From positions 1-40,124 of the forward strand of contig CAMDQJ010000025.1 of assembly GCA_945905835.1 (NCBI GenBank): DNA of 40,124 nucleotides. The letters run 5' to 3'. Numbering within the stretch: position 1 is the stretch's first letter; every line of letters starts with the position of its first letter. This DNA is from Asaia bogorensis. GTDB lineage: Bacteria > Pseudomonadota > Alphaproteobacteria > Reyranellales > Reyranellaceae. The translations under genes and the position numbers were made by a program. The notes beneath the pieces were generated by a model that worked only from the letters and a program-made list of their open reading frames with translations, ran no database searches and was not told where the DNA came from. Positions 32,085-39,682 of this stretch are shown piece after piece.

Positions 32085-32564
32085 TCAGTCGCACTTCTGC
32101 AAAGCGGGCGTCTCGTTGCCAGTGGCGACGAAGCGGCCGTTGGCGATGACGACTTCACCGTCGCGCACGCGATTGGCCATTGCCCTGATCCGTTTGTCGG
32201 GCTGTTTGGTCATCGTCACGAGCCGGGTCTGGCCGCTGTTGTTGTTGTAGAGGGCAAGCTCGATCGCGCCGCCCTTGGCGAGGGTGGCCGAGGTGACGTC
32301 GAGCCGGTCGTTGCGCTTGGGATCGCCGAAATCGCGCTCCTGCACGACGCCGCCCTGCGGCGTCACCGCATAGCGCAGGCGCGCCCATTGCTCGCCCACC
32401 GGCCGGGCGCAATCGACCGTCCAGGTGCCCAAAAGGCCCCAGCTGGTAATCGTGCGCTGGATCGTGGCGGCGGGCATCGGCGGCGCGGGTTGCGCCGAGG
32501 CGCCGGCGGCGAGCAGCAGGCCGGCCGCCGCTGCCACCGTGAGTTTGCCGAGCGACCAGATCAT
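32085..32564 (-). CDS. Small secreted protein, unknown function
   Basis: This 159-residue protein has a clear signal peptide (SLGKLTVAAAAGLLLAAGASAQ, cleavage about residue 25). The start at 32564 follows GAGGGAAGAAGG. The mature part begins TIQRTITSWGLLGTWTVDCARP and continues as a row of beta strands (ARLRYAVTPQGG, DRLDVTSATLAKGGAIELALYNN, QTRLVTMTKQPDKR, VVIANGRFVATGNETPALQKC). Two cysteines, in VDCARP and at the penultimate position, may form a disulfide. The pattern suits a small lipocalin- or barrel-like periplasmic protein; I do not recognise a family with confidence. It is probably the first gene of the minus-strand amidase operon. Confidence 0.7.
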   Translation of the reverse strand: MIWSLGKLTVAAAAGLLLAAGASAQPAPPMPAATIQRTITSWGLLGTWTVDCARPVGEQWARLRYAVTPQGGVVQERDFGDPKRNDRLDVTSATLAKGGAIELALYNNNSGQTRLVTMTKQPDKRIRAMANRVRDGEVVIANGRFVATGNETPALQKCD

Positions 32565-32631
32565 GCCTTCTTCCCTCGTTTGCCCGCTTCGGTCCATGAT
32601 GGACGACCACGCGACAGAAAGGTAGGGGCCC

Positions 32632-33240
32632 ATGGTCGAGAGCATCATGTTCCACGACGGCAATCGGCGCCTGCAGGATCAGTTTGACAGCCACCGCATC
32701 GCCGACCGGCTGGAGGAGAAACTGACGCGCTTTGCCTTCAGCGAGTCGGACCGCGCCTTCATCGAGGGCGCGATGTTCTTTTTCCTGGCGACCGCCGACG
32801 ATCGCGGTCGGGCGGATTGCTCGTTCAAGGGCGGCCGGGCGGGCTTCGTGCGCGTGACCGGTCCCGGCGAGCTCGCCTTTCCCGACTACGACGGCAACGG
32901 CATGTTCAAGAGCCTGGGCAATATGCTGAAAAATCCCGAGGTCGGGCTGCTGTTCATCGACATGGGCGAGAAACCCAGACGCCTGCGCGTCAATGGCACG
33001 GCGAGCGTCAGCTCCGACGACCCGCTGATGCAGCGCTTTGCCAGCGCCCAGCTGCTGGTACGCGTGAAGGCGCGGGCGATCTTTCCCAACTGCCCGCGCT
33101 ACATCGTGACGCCGGGCGCTACGGAGCCCTCGAAATACGCGCCGCGGCCGGGCTACGTACCGCCCGAGCCGGCGTGGAAGGGCTTCGACGACTTCAAGGG
33201 GTTCATGCGTCCCCGCCAGAAGACGCCGGACGGAGAGTAG
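32632..33240 (+). CDS. Pyridoxamine 5'-phosphate oxidase family (FMN split-barrel) protein
   Basis: This 202-residue protein has the FMN-binding split-barrel pattern: FFFLATADDRGRADCSFKGGRAGFVRV (about 49-75), ELAFPDYDGNGMFKSLGNMLKNPEVGLLFIDM (about 82-113), and RRLRVNGTASVS. The family includes PNP oxidases, flavin reductases and F420-dependent enzymes; this branch with DRGRADCSFKGG is usually of unknown activity. The C-terminal tail contains NCPRYI and a Pro-rich end. It is divergent from the secreted-protein gene across 67 bp, where both promoters must lie. It is unlikely to be PdxH itself, as the substrate-binding C-terminal motif of that enzyme is not apparent. Confidence 0.85.
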   Translation: MVESIMFHDGNRRLQDQFDSHRIADRLEEKLTRFAFSESDRAFIEGAMFFFLATADDRGRADCSFKGGRAGFVRVTGPGELAFPDYDGNGMFKSLGNMLKNPEVGLLFIDMGEKPRRLRVNGTASVSSDDPLMQRFASAQLLVRVKARAIFPNCPRYIVTPGATEPSKYAPRPGYVPPEPAWKGFDDFKGFMRPRQKTPDGE

Positions 33241-33328
33241 GCGCCGAGCGGTACTATATTACCACAAGGGGGGTCGGTCGGAAAATCGGGAAAAACGCCC
33301 TAAAATCCTTATCCTGCAGCGTTAAACG

Positions 33329-33365
33329 TTTCCCGACCCGTCGGGAAAAGTCGGGAAATCCCGAC
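33329..33365. repeat. Tandem inverted repeats between convergent genes
   Basis: TTTCCCGAC-cc-GTCGGGAAA (33329-33348) is followed at once by GTCGGGA-aa-TCCCGAC (33350-33365). Related GTCGG and TCGGGAAAA words occur just to the left (about 33276-33296). The element lies between the ends of two convergent genes and could act as a bidirectional terminator or be a REP-like element. Confidence 0.65.
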
Positions 33366-33379
33366 CCCTCGCCGCCGCC

Positions 33380-34540
33380 TCAGATGCTGAGGTCGAGTAG
33401 GTTGTAATCCTTGAGGCCGGCCTTGGCGGCGGCATCCCAGCGATACGTCTCGCCCGCCTCGGCATGCGGCCGGTAGACGTAGGGCGTCTCGTGCGGAAAG
33501 CGCTGGCGCCGCGCGTCGATGCCGTAGCCGATCAGGCGTGCGCGCTTGGCGATGCGCGCGGCATCGTAGGTCGCGGCTGCGTTGTGGATGCCGCCGGCGC
33601 TCACGCCCAGCACCGACTTCCGCCGATGGAAACCGAAATTCACCGTCACCCGCCAGTCCTTGCTGGTATTGGCGAAGGAGCCGTGCAGCACCTGGCGGTT
33701 GGTCATGGCGACGTCGCCCGGGGCGCAGACCATCGGCACGGCGTCGGGCAGGCGCTCGGTGCCGGCCTTTGCCGCAAGTGCAGCGATGTCGATCTTGCCG
33801 CGCTTGTGCGAGCCCGGCACGACCCACACGCCGTTGGCGGCGGTGCAGCCATAGAGCTGGCCCATGAAGTTGAAGCCATGGATGCCCTGGTCCCAGTCGG
33901 GGCTGTCCCAATGCGTCGTGCCGTCCTGGTGCCAGGCGACGGACGCACCCTTGCCCGGCTCCTTGATCCACAGCGCCTCGTTGAAGGGCGCGAAGTCCGG
34001 TCCGTTGATCGCGGCGGCCACGGCGAGCAGGTCGGGATGGCCATAGACGCGCAGCGAGGCTTCCGAGAACTGCAGCGAGCCCAGGATCAGGTAGACCACT
34101 TCCTTCGGCAGGCCCGCCGCCGCCTTGGGTTCGAACATCTTCACCGGATGGCGGCCGTTGGCCAGTTTGGTACCGCCGAACGGATCGCCGAGCGGCTTGG
34201 ACCACAGGAGGTTCGGGCCGTTGCAGTCGGCGGCCAGCGCCGGCCGTCCCTTGGCGTCGACGGCCGCACCACGCTCGACTGGCAGGCGGTCGAGGATGTC
34301 CTTCAGGTCGCGCTCGATATCGGCCAGCTCGTCGGGCTTGAGCACGCCCTCGAAGACGTAGAAGCCGCAACGCCAGTAGGCCTCGACGATGTCGGGATGC
34401 AGGCCGCCGCCCGAGGTGAAACGGATCGGCCCGCGATTGCCCAGCGCATAGGCGCGCCTCTCGCCGTCGCGCAGATAGGCCTGCATGGCCGCTTCCTCGG
34501 GGCCGTAGTCGACGGTGGGTGCATTCATGGTCTGGTCCAT
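33380..34540 (-). CDS. Phytanoyl-CoA dioxygenase (PhyH) family protein
   Basis: This 386-residue protein belongs to the PhyH group of Fe(II)/2-oxoglutarate oxygenases. The iron site is visible: His204 and Asp206 in VAWHQDG, and His286 in RQVLHGSFAN, with Arg297 in WRVTVNFGF as the probable 2-oxoglutarate anchor. The sequence FNFMGQLYGCTAANGVWVVPGSHKRGK (about 223-249) is the usual PhyH core. The start at 34540 follows GGGAGGCAGG. It stands alone on the minus strand, bounded by convergent and gene-poor spacers. The substrate may be a lipid, amino acid or natural product; nothing around it decides. Confidence 0.9.
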   Translation of the reverse strand: MDQTMNAPTVDYGPEEAAMQAYLRDGERRAYALGNRGPIRFTSGGGLHPDIVEAYWRCGFYVFEGVLKPDELADIERDLKDILDRLPVERGAAVDAKGRPALAADCNGPNLLWSKPLGDPFGGTKLANGRHPVKMFEPKAAAGLPKEVVYLILGSLQFSEASLRVYGHPDLLAVAAAINGPDFAPFNEALWIKEPGKGASVAWHQDGTTHWDSPDWDQGIHGFNFMGQLYGCTAANGVWVVPGSHKRGKIDIAALAAKAGTERLPDAVPMVCAPGDVAMTNRQVLHGSFANTSKDWRVTVNFGFHRRKSVLGVSAGGIHNAAATYDAARIAKRARLIGYGIDARRQRFPHETPYVYRPHAEAGETYRWDAAAKAGLKDYNLLDLSI

Positions 34541-34567
34541 CGCCTGCCTCCCTGCAGTCGGCAAAGC

Positions 34568-34666
34568 CTAGGCCGGCCGCCGCCGCTGCGCCACCCGGAA
34601 GGCGATGTTGGCGACGGCTGTGAGGCCGAACATCGCGATGGCGAACAGCACCGGCCAGAACGGCAT
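34568..34666 (-). CDS. Possible 32-residue single-span membrane protein
   Basis: An ATG at 34666 opens a short frame, MPFWPVLFAIAMFGLTAVAN then IAFRVAQRRRPA, which is one hydrophobic helix followed by a basic cytoplasmic end, a topology found in real small membrane proteins. There is no good ribosome site before it. It could equally be the tail of a decayed membrane-protein gene. It ends 27 bp before the PhyH-family start on the same strand. Low confidence. Confidence 0.3.
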   Translation of the reverse strand: MPFWPVLFAIAMFGLTAVANIAFRVAQRRRPA

Positions 34667-35001
34667 TGTCACGTTGGCGCTTGTGAGCCATTTCTGGCCT
34701 CTGCCCGAGCCTGCTAAGTCATTGGAAATGCTACAGCGCCATGAAGCGAAGCGGTCGGAGTTTGGGGGTGAACTCTGCCAACGTAACAATGCCGAAAGGC
34801 TCCTTACGAAACACTCCGCGAACGCCTATAAAAAACTCCGATGTCTCGTCAGTTCGCCCGCATTACAGCGCACGGGCGAGCCGGTCAGGGCGGCAAATAT
34901 CCGCATGGAATTAAGGCTTTTGGCCCGGCATGCACGGGGCGCGATCCTGCAAGACCGATAGATCGTTGGTAGGCTAATTGTTTCGGCCCTATGCTTTTTT
35001 T
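34667..35001. other. Gene-poor, lower-GC spacer
   Basis: About 335 bp without a convincing gene between the possible small membrane protein and the emr-type operon. It is visibly richer in A and T than its surroundings (for example TATAAAAAAC near 34827). Short frames cross it but lack ribosome sites and family features. The right end, with a T-rich run just before the MarR ATG at 35002, must contain the promoter of the efflux operon. It may be the scar of a lost gene or element. Confidence 0.5.
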
Positions 35002-35481
35002 ATGACATCGGAAGATCCCTCGTACCGCTTCGGCCACAGCTTGGCCGAGGTCTCGCGTCTGTGGCGGCATGTGCTCGACGCGCGGCTGAAGCCGCTCGGC
35101 TTGTCGACGGCGCGCTGGGTGGCGCTGGTGAATCTGTCGGCCCATCCCGAAGGCATGACGCAGAACGCGCTGGCGATCCGCGTCGGCATCAAGGGTTCGA
35201 CGCTGGTGCGCCAGCTCGACCTCCTGGAGGCCGACGGCTGGGTCGAACGCCGCGATCAGCCGGGCGACCGGCGCGTGAAGCGCGTGTTCCTGACCGCCAA
35301 GGCGCGGCCCGCACTCGCCTCGATCGCCGAGGTCGGCAGCGATCTGCGCCGCGAGCTGATGCAGGACTCGAGCGAGGCGGAAATCCACGCCTGCGTGACC
35401 CTGCTCGAGCGCCTGAAACAGCGCCTGCAGCCGTTGGCCGGCGACGACCGGGCCCTGCCGCAACTCGTGGCGGCGGAGTAG
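35002..35481 (+). CDS. MarR-family regulator of the efflux operon
   Basis: This 159-residue winged-helix protein has HSLAEVSRLWRHVLDARLKPLGLSTARWVALVNLS (dimer helix and start of the DNA-binding domain), MTQNALAIRVGIKGSTLVRQLDLLEADGWVERR (helix-turn-helix, about 53-85) and the wing DQPGDRRVKRVFLTAKA. The ATG at 35002 is chosen over an in-frame TTG at 34978. It lies directly before emrA- and emrB-like genes, as EmrR/MprA does, and probably represses them until a toxic compound binds. It differs clearly from the MarR protein encoded at 11205. Confidence 0.92.
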   Translation: MTSEDPSYRFGHSLAEVSRLWRHVLDARLKPLGLSTARWVALVNLSAHPEGMTQNALAIRVGIKGSTLVRQLDLLEADGWVERRDQPGDRRVKRVFLTAKARPALASIAEVGSDLRRELMQDSSEAEIHACVTLLERLKQRLQPLAGDDRALPQLVAAE

Positions 35482-35485
35482 GCGC

Positions 35486-36724
35486 GTGGACCAGTCGATT
35501 CCCTCGCCGGTTTCCAAGAACGTGCCGCCGATCCAGCTGCCACCGGTCCAGCCGCCGCTCGTCCAGCCGGCGGCGGCACCACCACCGGTCTCCCAGCCTC
35601 ACATCAGCGCCGCGCCGCGCCGGCGATCCTGGTCGCTCCGCCGCGGCGGCTCGCTCTTGCGGCCGCGCTTCGCCGCACTGGCCGTGGCGCTCTTGATAGC
35701 GCTGGCCTATGGCGGCTACGAAACCTATCTGCGCTTCACCCACGTCTACGAGTACGACGCGCGCGTGACCGCCGACATCGTCACCGTCTCCAGTCGCGCC
35801 GAGGGCTGGGTGGTCGAGATGCCGCAACTCGAGGGCACGCGCGTCGCCGCCGGCGGCACCGTGGTCCGCATCGACGACCGCATCGCCAAGCTGCGCGTCG
35901 ATGCCCTGCGCGCCCAGATCCTCGCCGTCCAGGCCGACCGCGAGCGCCTGAAGGCCGAGCGCAGGATGAGCGAGAACTCGTCGGACGCCAAGATGCGCAC
36001 CCGCACCTCGGGCGTGACCGTGAGCGAGCAGGCGCTGGCCGCGCTGAAGGCCGACCTCGCGCTGGCCCGCCTCGAGCTCGACCGCAACCGCGCGCTGTTC
36101 AACAGCCGCGTCGCCAACGAGCGCCAGCTCCAGATGGCGCAGGCGGCGGTGACCAAGCTCGAAAGCCAGCTCCAGCAGCTCGACGCCGAGCGCCAGCAGG
36201 CCGAAGGCAGCCTCGACGAGGCGCGCATGGAGCGCGACCGCCTCGGCGTCATCGACACCCAGATCGCCGCCCTCGATCATATGCAGGCCAACCTCGAGGC
36301 CCAGCTCGCCCAGCAGGTCGTCGATGTCGAGGACCGCACCATCAAGAGCCCGGTGCCGGCGGTGATCGACCGCACCTTCGTGCTGCCCGGCGAGTATGTC
36401 GCCTCGGGCCAGCGCATCCTGCTGCTGCACAACCCCAACGAGGTCTGGGTCGAGGCCAACATCAAGGAAACCCAGGTCGGCCGCCTGAAGCTCGGCCAGA
36501 CGGTGCACGTTTCGGTCGACGCCTATCCCAACGACAAGTTCGTGGGCAAGGTGACGCGTATCGGCAGCGCCACGACGGCGCGCTTCGCGCTGCTGCCGAC
36601 GCCCAATCCTTCGGGCAACTTCACCAAGATCACCCAGCGCGTGCCGGTGAAGATCAACATCGTCCAGATGCCCAAGCCGCTGGCCCCGGGCATGATGGTC
36701 GAAGTCGACATCGATGTCCGATAG
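35486..36724 (+). CDS. emrA: HlyD-family membrane fusion protein, EmrA type
   Basis: This periplasmic adaptor would connect the EmrB-type pump to an outer-membrane channel. The GTG at 35486 gives 412 residues: a Pro-rich cytoplasmic N-terminus, one membrane helix (FAALAVALLIALAYGGYETYL, about 67-87), a beta-barrel/lipoyl start VYEYDARVTADIVTVSSRAEGWVVEM, a long alpha-helical hairpin rich in Ala, Glu and Arg (about 125-265), and the returning lipoyl and barrel parts TIKSPVPAVIDRTFVLPGEYV and VEANIKETQVGRLKLGQTVHVSVD. It begins 4 bp after the MarR stop and overlaps the pump gene by 11 bp. The symbol is by family resemblance. Confidence 0.92.
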   Translation: MDQSIPSPVSKNVPPIQLPPVQPPLVQPAAAPPPVSQPHISAAPRRRSWSLRRGGSLLRPRFAALAVALLIALAYGGYETYLRFTHVYEYDARVTADIVTVSSRAEGWVVEMPQLEGTRVAAGGTVVRIDDRIAKLRVDALRAQILAVQADRERLKAERRMSENSSDAKMRTRTSGVTVSEQALAALKADLALARLELDRNRALFNSRVANERQLQMAQAAVTKLESQLQQLDAERQQAEGSLDEARMERDRLGVIDTQIAALDHMQANLEAQLAQQVVDVEDRTIKSPVPAVIDRTFVLPGEYVASGQRILLLHNPNEVWVEANIKETQVGRLKLGQTVHVSVDAYPNDKFVGKVTRIGSATTARFALLPTPNPSGNFTKITQRVPVKINIVQMPKPLAPGMMVEVDIDVR

Positions 36725-38321
36725 CGTGCTGCCGGGTTCACCGCCGGTACGGCCACTCGGCATCCAGACCGCCGCCGTTCTCGCCGAGCGCTACGGCCCG
36801 TCCTACCGATGGCTGGTCGCCATCACCGGCATGGTCGGCGTCGTCTCGATGGTGCTGGCGATGACCACGGTCAATGTCGCGGTGCCCGACGTCATGGGCG
36901 CCTTCGGCATCGGCCAGGACAAGGCGCAGTGGATGTCGTCGGCCTACATGGCGACCATGACCGCGGGCATGTTGATCAATGCCTGGCTGACCGGCGTCTT
37001 GGGCGAGCGGCGCACCTTCGTGGGCTCGCTGTTCTTCTTCTCGCTCGGCGCTGTCTTGGGCGGCATGGCCGCCAACGAGGACATCCTGATCGTGGCGCGC
37101 CTGCTGCAGGGCTTCAGCGCCGGCATCGCCCAGCCGCTGGTGATGGCCACGATCTTCACCGTCTTCCCGCCGGAGCGTCGCGGCTCGGCCATGGGTATCT
37201 TCGGCCTGGGCGTCGTCTTCGCGCCGGCGATCGGCCCGACCCTGGGCGGCCTGATGATCGAGTACTTCTCCTGGCAGTACGTGTTCTACATCTCGCTGCC
37301 GTTCTGCGTGCTGGCGGGCGTCATGGGCATGTTCTTCATGCCGACGCGATCCTTCCCGAGCGTGATCCCGCCGTTCGACTGGCTGGGCTTCGCGCTGCTG
37401 TGCACCGGCCTGTTCGGCCTGATGACCGGCATTGCCGACGGCCAGCGCGAGGGCTGGGCCTCCGACATCATCGTGCTGCGGCTGGTGATCGGCACGACCG
37501 CCAGCGTCGCCTTCATCTTCTGGGAGCTCTACACGCCGCGCGCGCTGCTCGACATCCGCATCTTCGCCAATCTCGAATTCTCCGCTTCAGCCCTGATCGC
37601 CTTCATCTTCGGCGCCGGCATGATGGGCTCGACCTATGTCATGCCGGTGTTCGTCCAGACCACCATCGGCTTCACGCCGCTGATGGCCGGCCTGATGATG
37701 ATGCCGGCCGGGCTGATGCTGGCCTTCATCTTTCCGCTGGCCGGGCGGCTGTCGGACGCCATGCCGGCCTCGACCATGATCATCGGCGGCCTGCTGCTGT
37801 TTGCGGGCGGCTTCGCCTGGATGACGGTGGCCGATGTCGACACGACCTTCTGGACGCTGGTCGGCATGATCATGGTCTCGCGCCTGGGGCTGGGCTTCAT
37901 CAACCCGGCCCTCAACGCCTCCTCGCTCAAGGCCTTGCCGGCCGACAAGGTGCGCCAGGGCGCCGGCATCGCCAATTTCATGCGCCAGCTCGGCGGCGCC
38001 TTCGGCATCAACCTGATCGTGGCCTTCTTCGAGGTCCGCACACGCTTCCATGCCGATGCGCTGACGGCGACGCAGGACTGGGGCAACCGCACCACCGATC
38101 GCCTGCTGGTCCAGGTCGAGCAGCTCCTGCAGCGCGCCGGCCTGCCGTTTCAACATCAGAAGGCCGGTGCCCTGGAATATCTCTCCACCATGCTGCAGGA
38201 CCAGGCGCAGATGCTGGCCTTCTCCGACACCTTCATCGTGATCGGCGTGGTGGCGCTGCTGGCGCTGGCTCCCGCCGCCATGCTGTCGCGCTCGCAGCGC
38301 CGCGCGCGGGCTTGGCGCTAG
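36714..38321 (+). CDS. emrB: MFS drug efflux transporter, DHA2 family (EmrB type)
   Basis: This 535-residue inner-membrane antiporter has about 14 predicted helices, as in the DHA2 family. Motifs include MTTVNVAVPDVMGAFGIGQDKAQWMSSAYM in helix 1 and the following loop, LGERRTFVGSLFFFSLGAVLGG (motif A region), RLLQGFSAGIAQPLVMATIF (motif B region), and GLGVVFAPAIGPTLGGLMIEYFSWQYVFYI (motif C, the antiporter signature). Near the C-terminus, RQGAGIANFMRQLGGAFGINLIVAFFE is also family-typical. With the EmrA-type adaptor it would expel hydrophobic toxins or aromatic acids. The end of the operon is followed by a 180-bp convergent spacer with a small GC-rich hairpin (38376-38392). Confidence 0.93.
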   Translation: MSDSVLPGSPPVRPLGIQTAAVLAERYGPSYRWLVAITGMVGVVSMVLAMTTVNVAVPDVMGAFGIGQDKAQWMSSAYMATMTAGMLINAWLTGVLGERRTFVGSLFFFSLGAVLGGMAANEDILIVARLLQGFSAGIAQPLVMATIFTVFPPERRGSAMGIFGLGVVFAPAIGPTLGGLMIEYFSWQYVFYISLPFCVLAGVMGMFFMPTRSFPSVIPPFDWLGFALLCTGLFGLMTGIADGQREGWASDIIVLRLVIGTTASVAFIFWELYTPRALLDIRIFANLEFSASALIAFIFGAGMMGSTYVMPVFVQTTIGFTPLMAGLMMMPAGLMLAFIFPLAGRLSDAMPASTMIIGGLLLFAGGFAWMTVADVDTTFWTLVGMIMVSRLGLGFINPALNASSLKALPADKVRQGAGIANFMRQLGGAFGINLIVAFFEVRTRFHADALTATQDWGNRTTDRLLVQVEQLLQRAGLPFQHQKAGALEYLSTMLQDQAQMLAFSDTFIVIGVVALLALAPAAMLSRSQRRARAWR

Positions 38322-38502
38322 CCCTCGGCGAGCGTCACTCGATGACTTCGTCGGCGGCTGCGAGGAGTGTCGTGCCGCCGCGTCGCGCGGCGAATGTCCT
38401 TCAATACCCGCTCGGCAGGGGCTTTCGAGCTCATCCATTTTTCTCTCATCTTCGTTCCTTCGTCACTGCGATGAGACCAAAATCCTCCTCTGATCGATAC
38501 CC

Positions 38503-38979
38503 CTATTCTGTCTCATAGACGCTGACGCCGTACAATTGGGAAGCCTTTGCCAGTGCGGTCATGGTGTCGCCGATCGGTTCGAGGTTCTGGCCGGCGCGCA
38601 TTGCCGCGGCGAGAATCTCTTGGAGGGAGCGACCGGCGGCGATGGACGCGGCGCCCCACAGAAATGCCGAGCGCATGCCGCTCTTGCAATAGACCAGCAC
38701 GGGTCCGGGATTTTTTGCCAGCAGGCCGGCGAAGGCGCGCACCTGGTCGGGCGTGGCGCGCGGACCGGCGAAGGGCAGGTCAAGGAAGACCATTCCCGCC
38801 TGCTCCGCGGCGAGCTTGAGGTCGGCAGTGCGCGGCTGGCCGAACATCGCCTCGCCGTCGGGCCGGTTGTTCACGACGGCCGTGAAGCCGGCGGCGCCGA
38901 GATCCGTCATGTCGGCGGGCGCGATCTGGCCGGCGATGGAGACGCGGTCGTCGATGGCAGCGAATGGAGGAAGCGCCAT
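38503..38979 (-). CDS. TIGR01244 family (DUF442) phosphatase/sulfurtransferase-like protein
   Basis: This 158-residue protein matches the family found alone or fused to beta-lactamase-fold persulfide dioxygenases (Blh-type proteins), linked to sulfide handling. It has a dual-specificity-phosphatase-like fold: SIAGQIAPADMTDLGAAGFTAVVNNRPDGE at the start, and the active loop VYCKSGMRSAFLW (about 95-107), in which Cys and Arg form the C-x5-R site. Its ATG lies one base after the stop of the VUT-family gene upstream, so the two are translated together. The biochemical activity (phosphatase or sulfur transfer) is not settled for the family. Confidence 0.88.
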   Translation of the reverse strand: MALPPFAAIDDRVSIAGQIAPADMTDLGAAGFTAVVNNRPDGEAMFGQPRTADLKLAAEQAGMVFLDLPFAGPRATPDQVRAFAGLLAKNPGPVLVYCKSGMRSAFLWGAASIAAGRSLQEILAAAMRAGQNLEPIGDTMTALAKASQLYGVSVYETE

Positions 38980-38980
38980 G

Positions 38981-39562
38981 TCAGCCTTTCAGCTCGTCCT
39001 TGCGCAGCCAATGGATGAACGGCAGCGATAAAAGCACCATCCAGGTCTTGCCGATGATTTGCCCGGCGAGAAAGTCGAGGCTGCCGAAGGCCAACCACAA
39101 GAACAGCACGCTGTCGATAACCAGGCCGGCAAGGCTGCTCGCCAGCACCGCCAGCATCAGGCCGCGTGCCTGCAGCGGGGTGTAGATCGCGAAGTCGGCG
39201 AGTTCCGAAAGCAGGAACGCCGCGGTCGAGGCCAGCACCAGGGCCGGCGGCGCCAGCCAGCCCGAGATCGCCGCACCTGCGATGATCGCCACCAAGGCCA
39301 TGCCGCGTCCCAGTCGGCGCTGCACGAGATCGCGTAGCACCAGCGCCAGCCCGATCATCAGCACACCGGAGGGGGCCATGATGGCCCCGCCACCCAGATT
39401 GGGCAGCACCGGCAGCAGGCACGGCCCGCTGGGCACGCACTGCGTGCCGATATGGCCGATCATCCAGTTGGCCGCGGGGATGCAGGCGATGAAGGCCAGC
39501 AGGTAGGCCACACCCTCGATCCTGTCTTTTTCCCTGTGTTTCATCGTCCCTGTCACCGCCAT
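38981..39562 (-). CDS. VUT-family transporter (queuosine precursor transporter-like)
   Basis: The VUT (YhhQ) family imports queuosine precursors or similar small molecules as ECF-like membrane proteins. This 193-residue protein has about six hydrophobic helices: GVAYLLAFIACIPAANWMIG, MAPSGVLMIGLALVLRDLVQRRLG, MALVAIIAGAAISGWLA, LVLASTAAFLLSELADFAIYTPL, LMLAVLASSLAGLVIDSVLFLWLAFG and LAGQIIGKTWMVLLSLPFIHWL. The conserved ELADFAIYTPL and SxxGLxIDS motifs are typical. I take the ATG at 39562, with AGGGA eight bases upstream; the ATG at 39544 has its AGGGA too close. It is coupled to the TIGR01244 gene. Exact substrate unknown. Confidence 0.85.
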   Translation of the reverse strand: MAVTGTMKHREKDRIEGVAYLLAFIACIPAANWMIGHIGTQCVPSGPCLLPVLPNLGGGAIMAPSGVLMIGLALVLRDLVQRRLGRGMALVAIIAGAAISGWLAPPALVLASTAAFLLSELADFAIYTPLQARGLMLAVLASSLAGLVIDSVLFLWLAFGSLDFLAGQIIGKTWMVLLSLPFIHWLRKDELKG

Positions 39563-39682
39563 CGAATGAGTCCCTACCCGCGATTTTGCGCGATTTTCTA
39601 GCAGGTCGGGAGCCTCGCGGGAACCCGGCGGGCAACGGCACGTTGAGTGTGTGCGATTCCCGAAATTCCGAGAGGTCGACCG

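Noticed and set aside
33464-34717. 417-codon frame antisense to the PhyH-family gene
   Set aside because: The minus strand has the HxD...H iron site; the plus-strand frame has no features.
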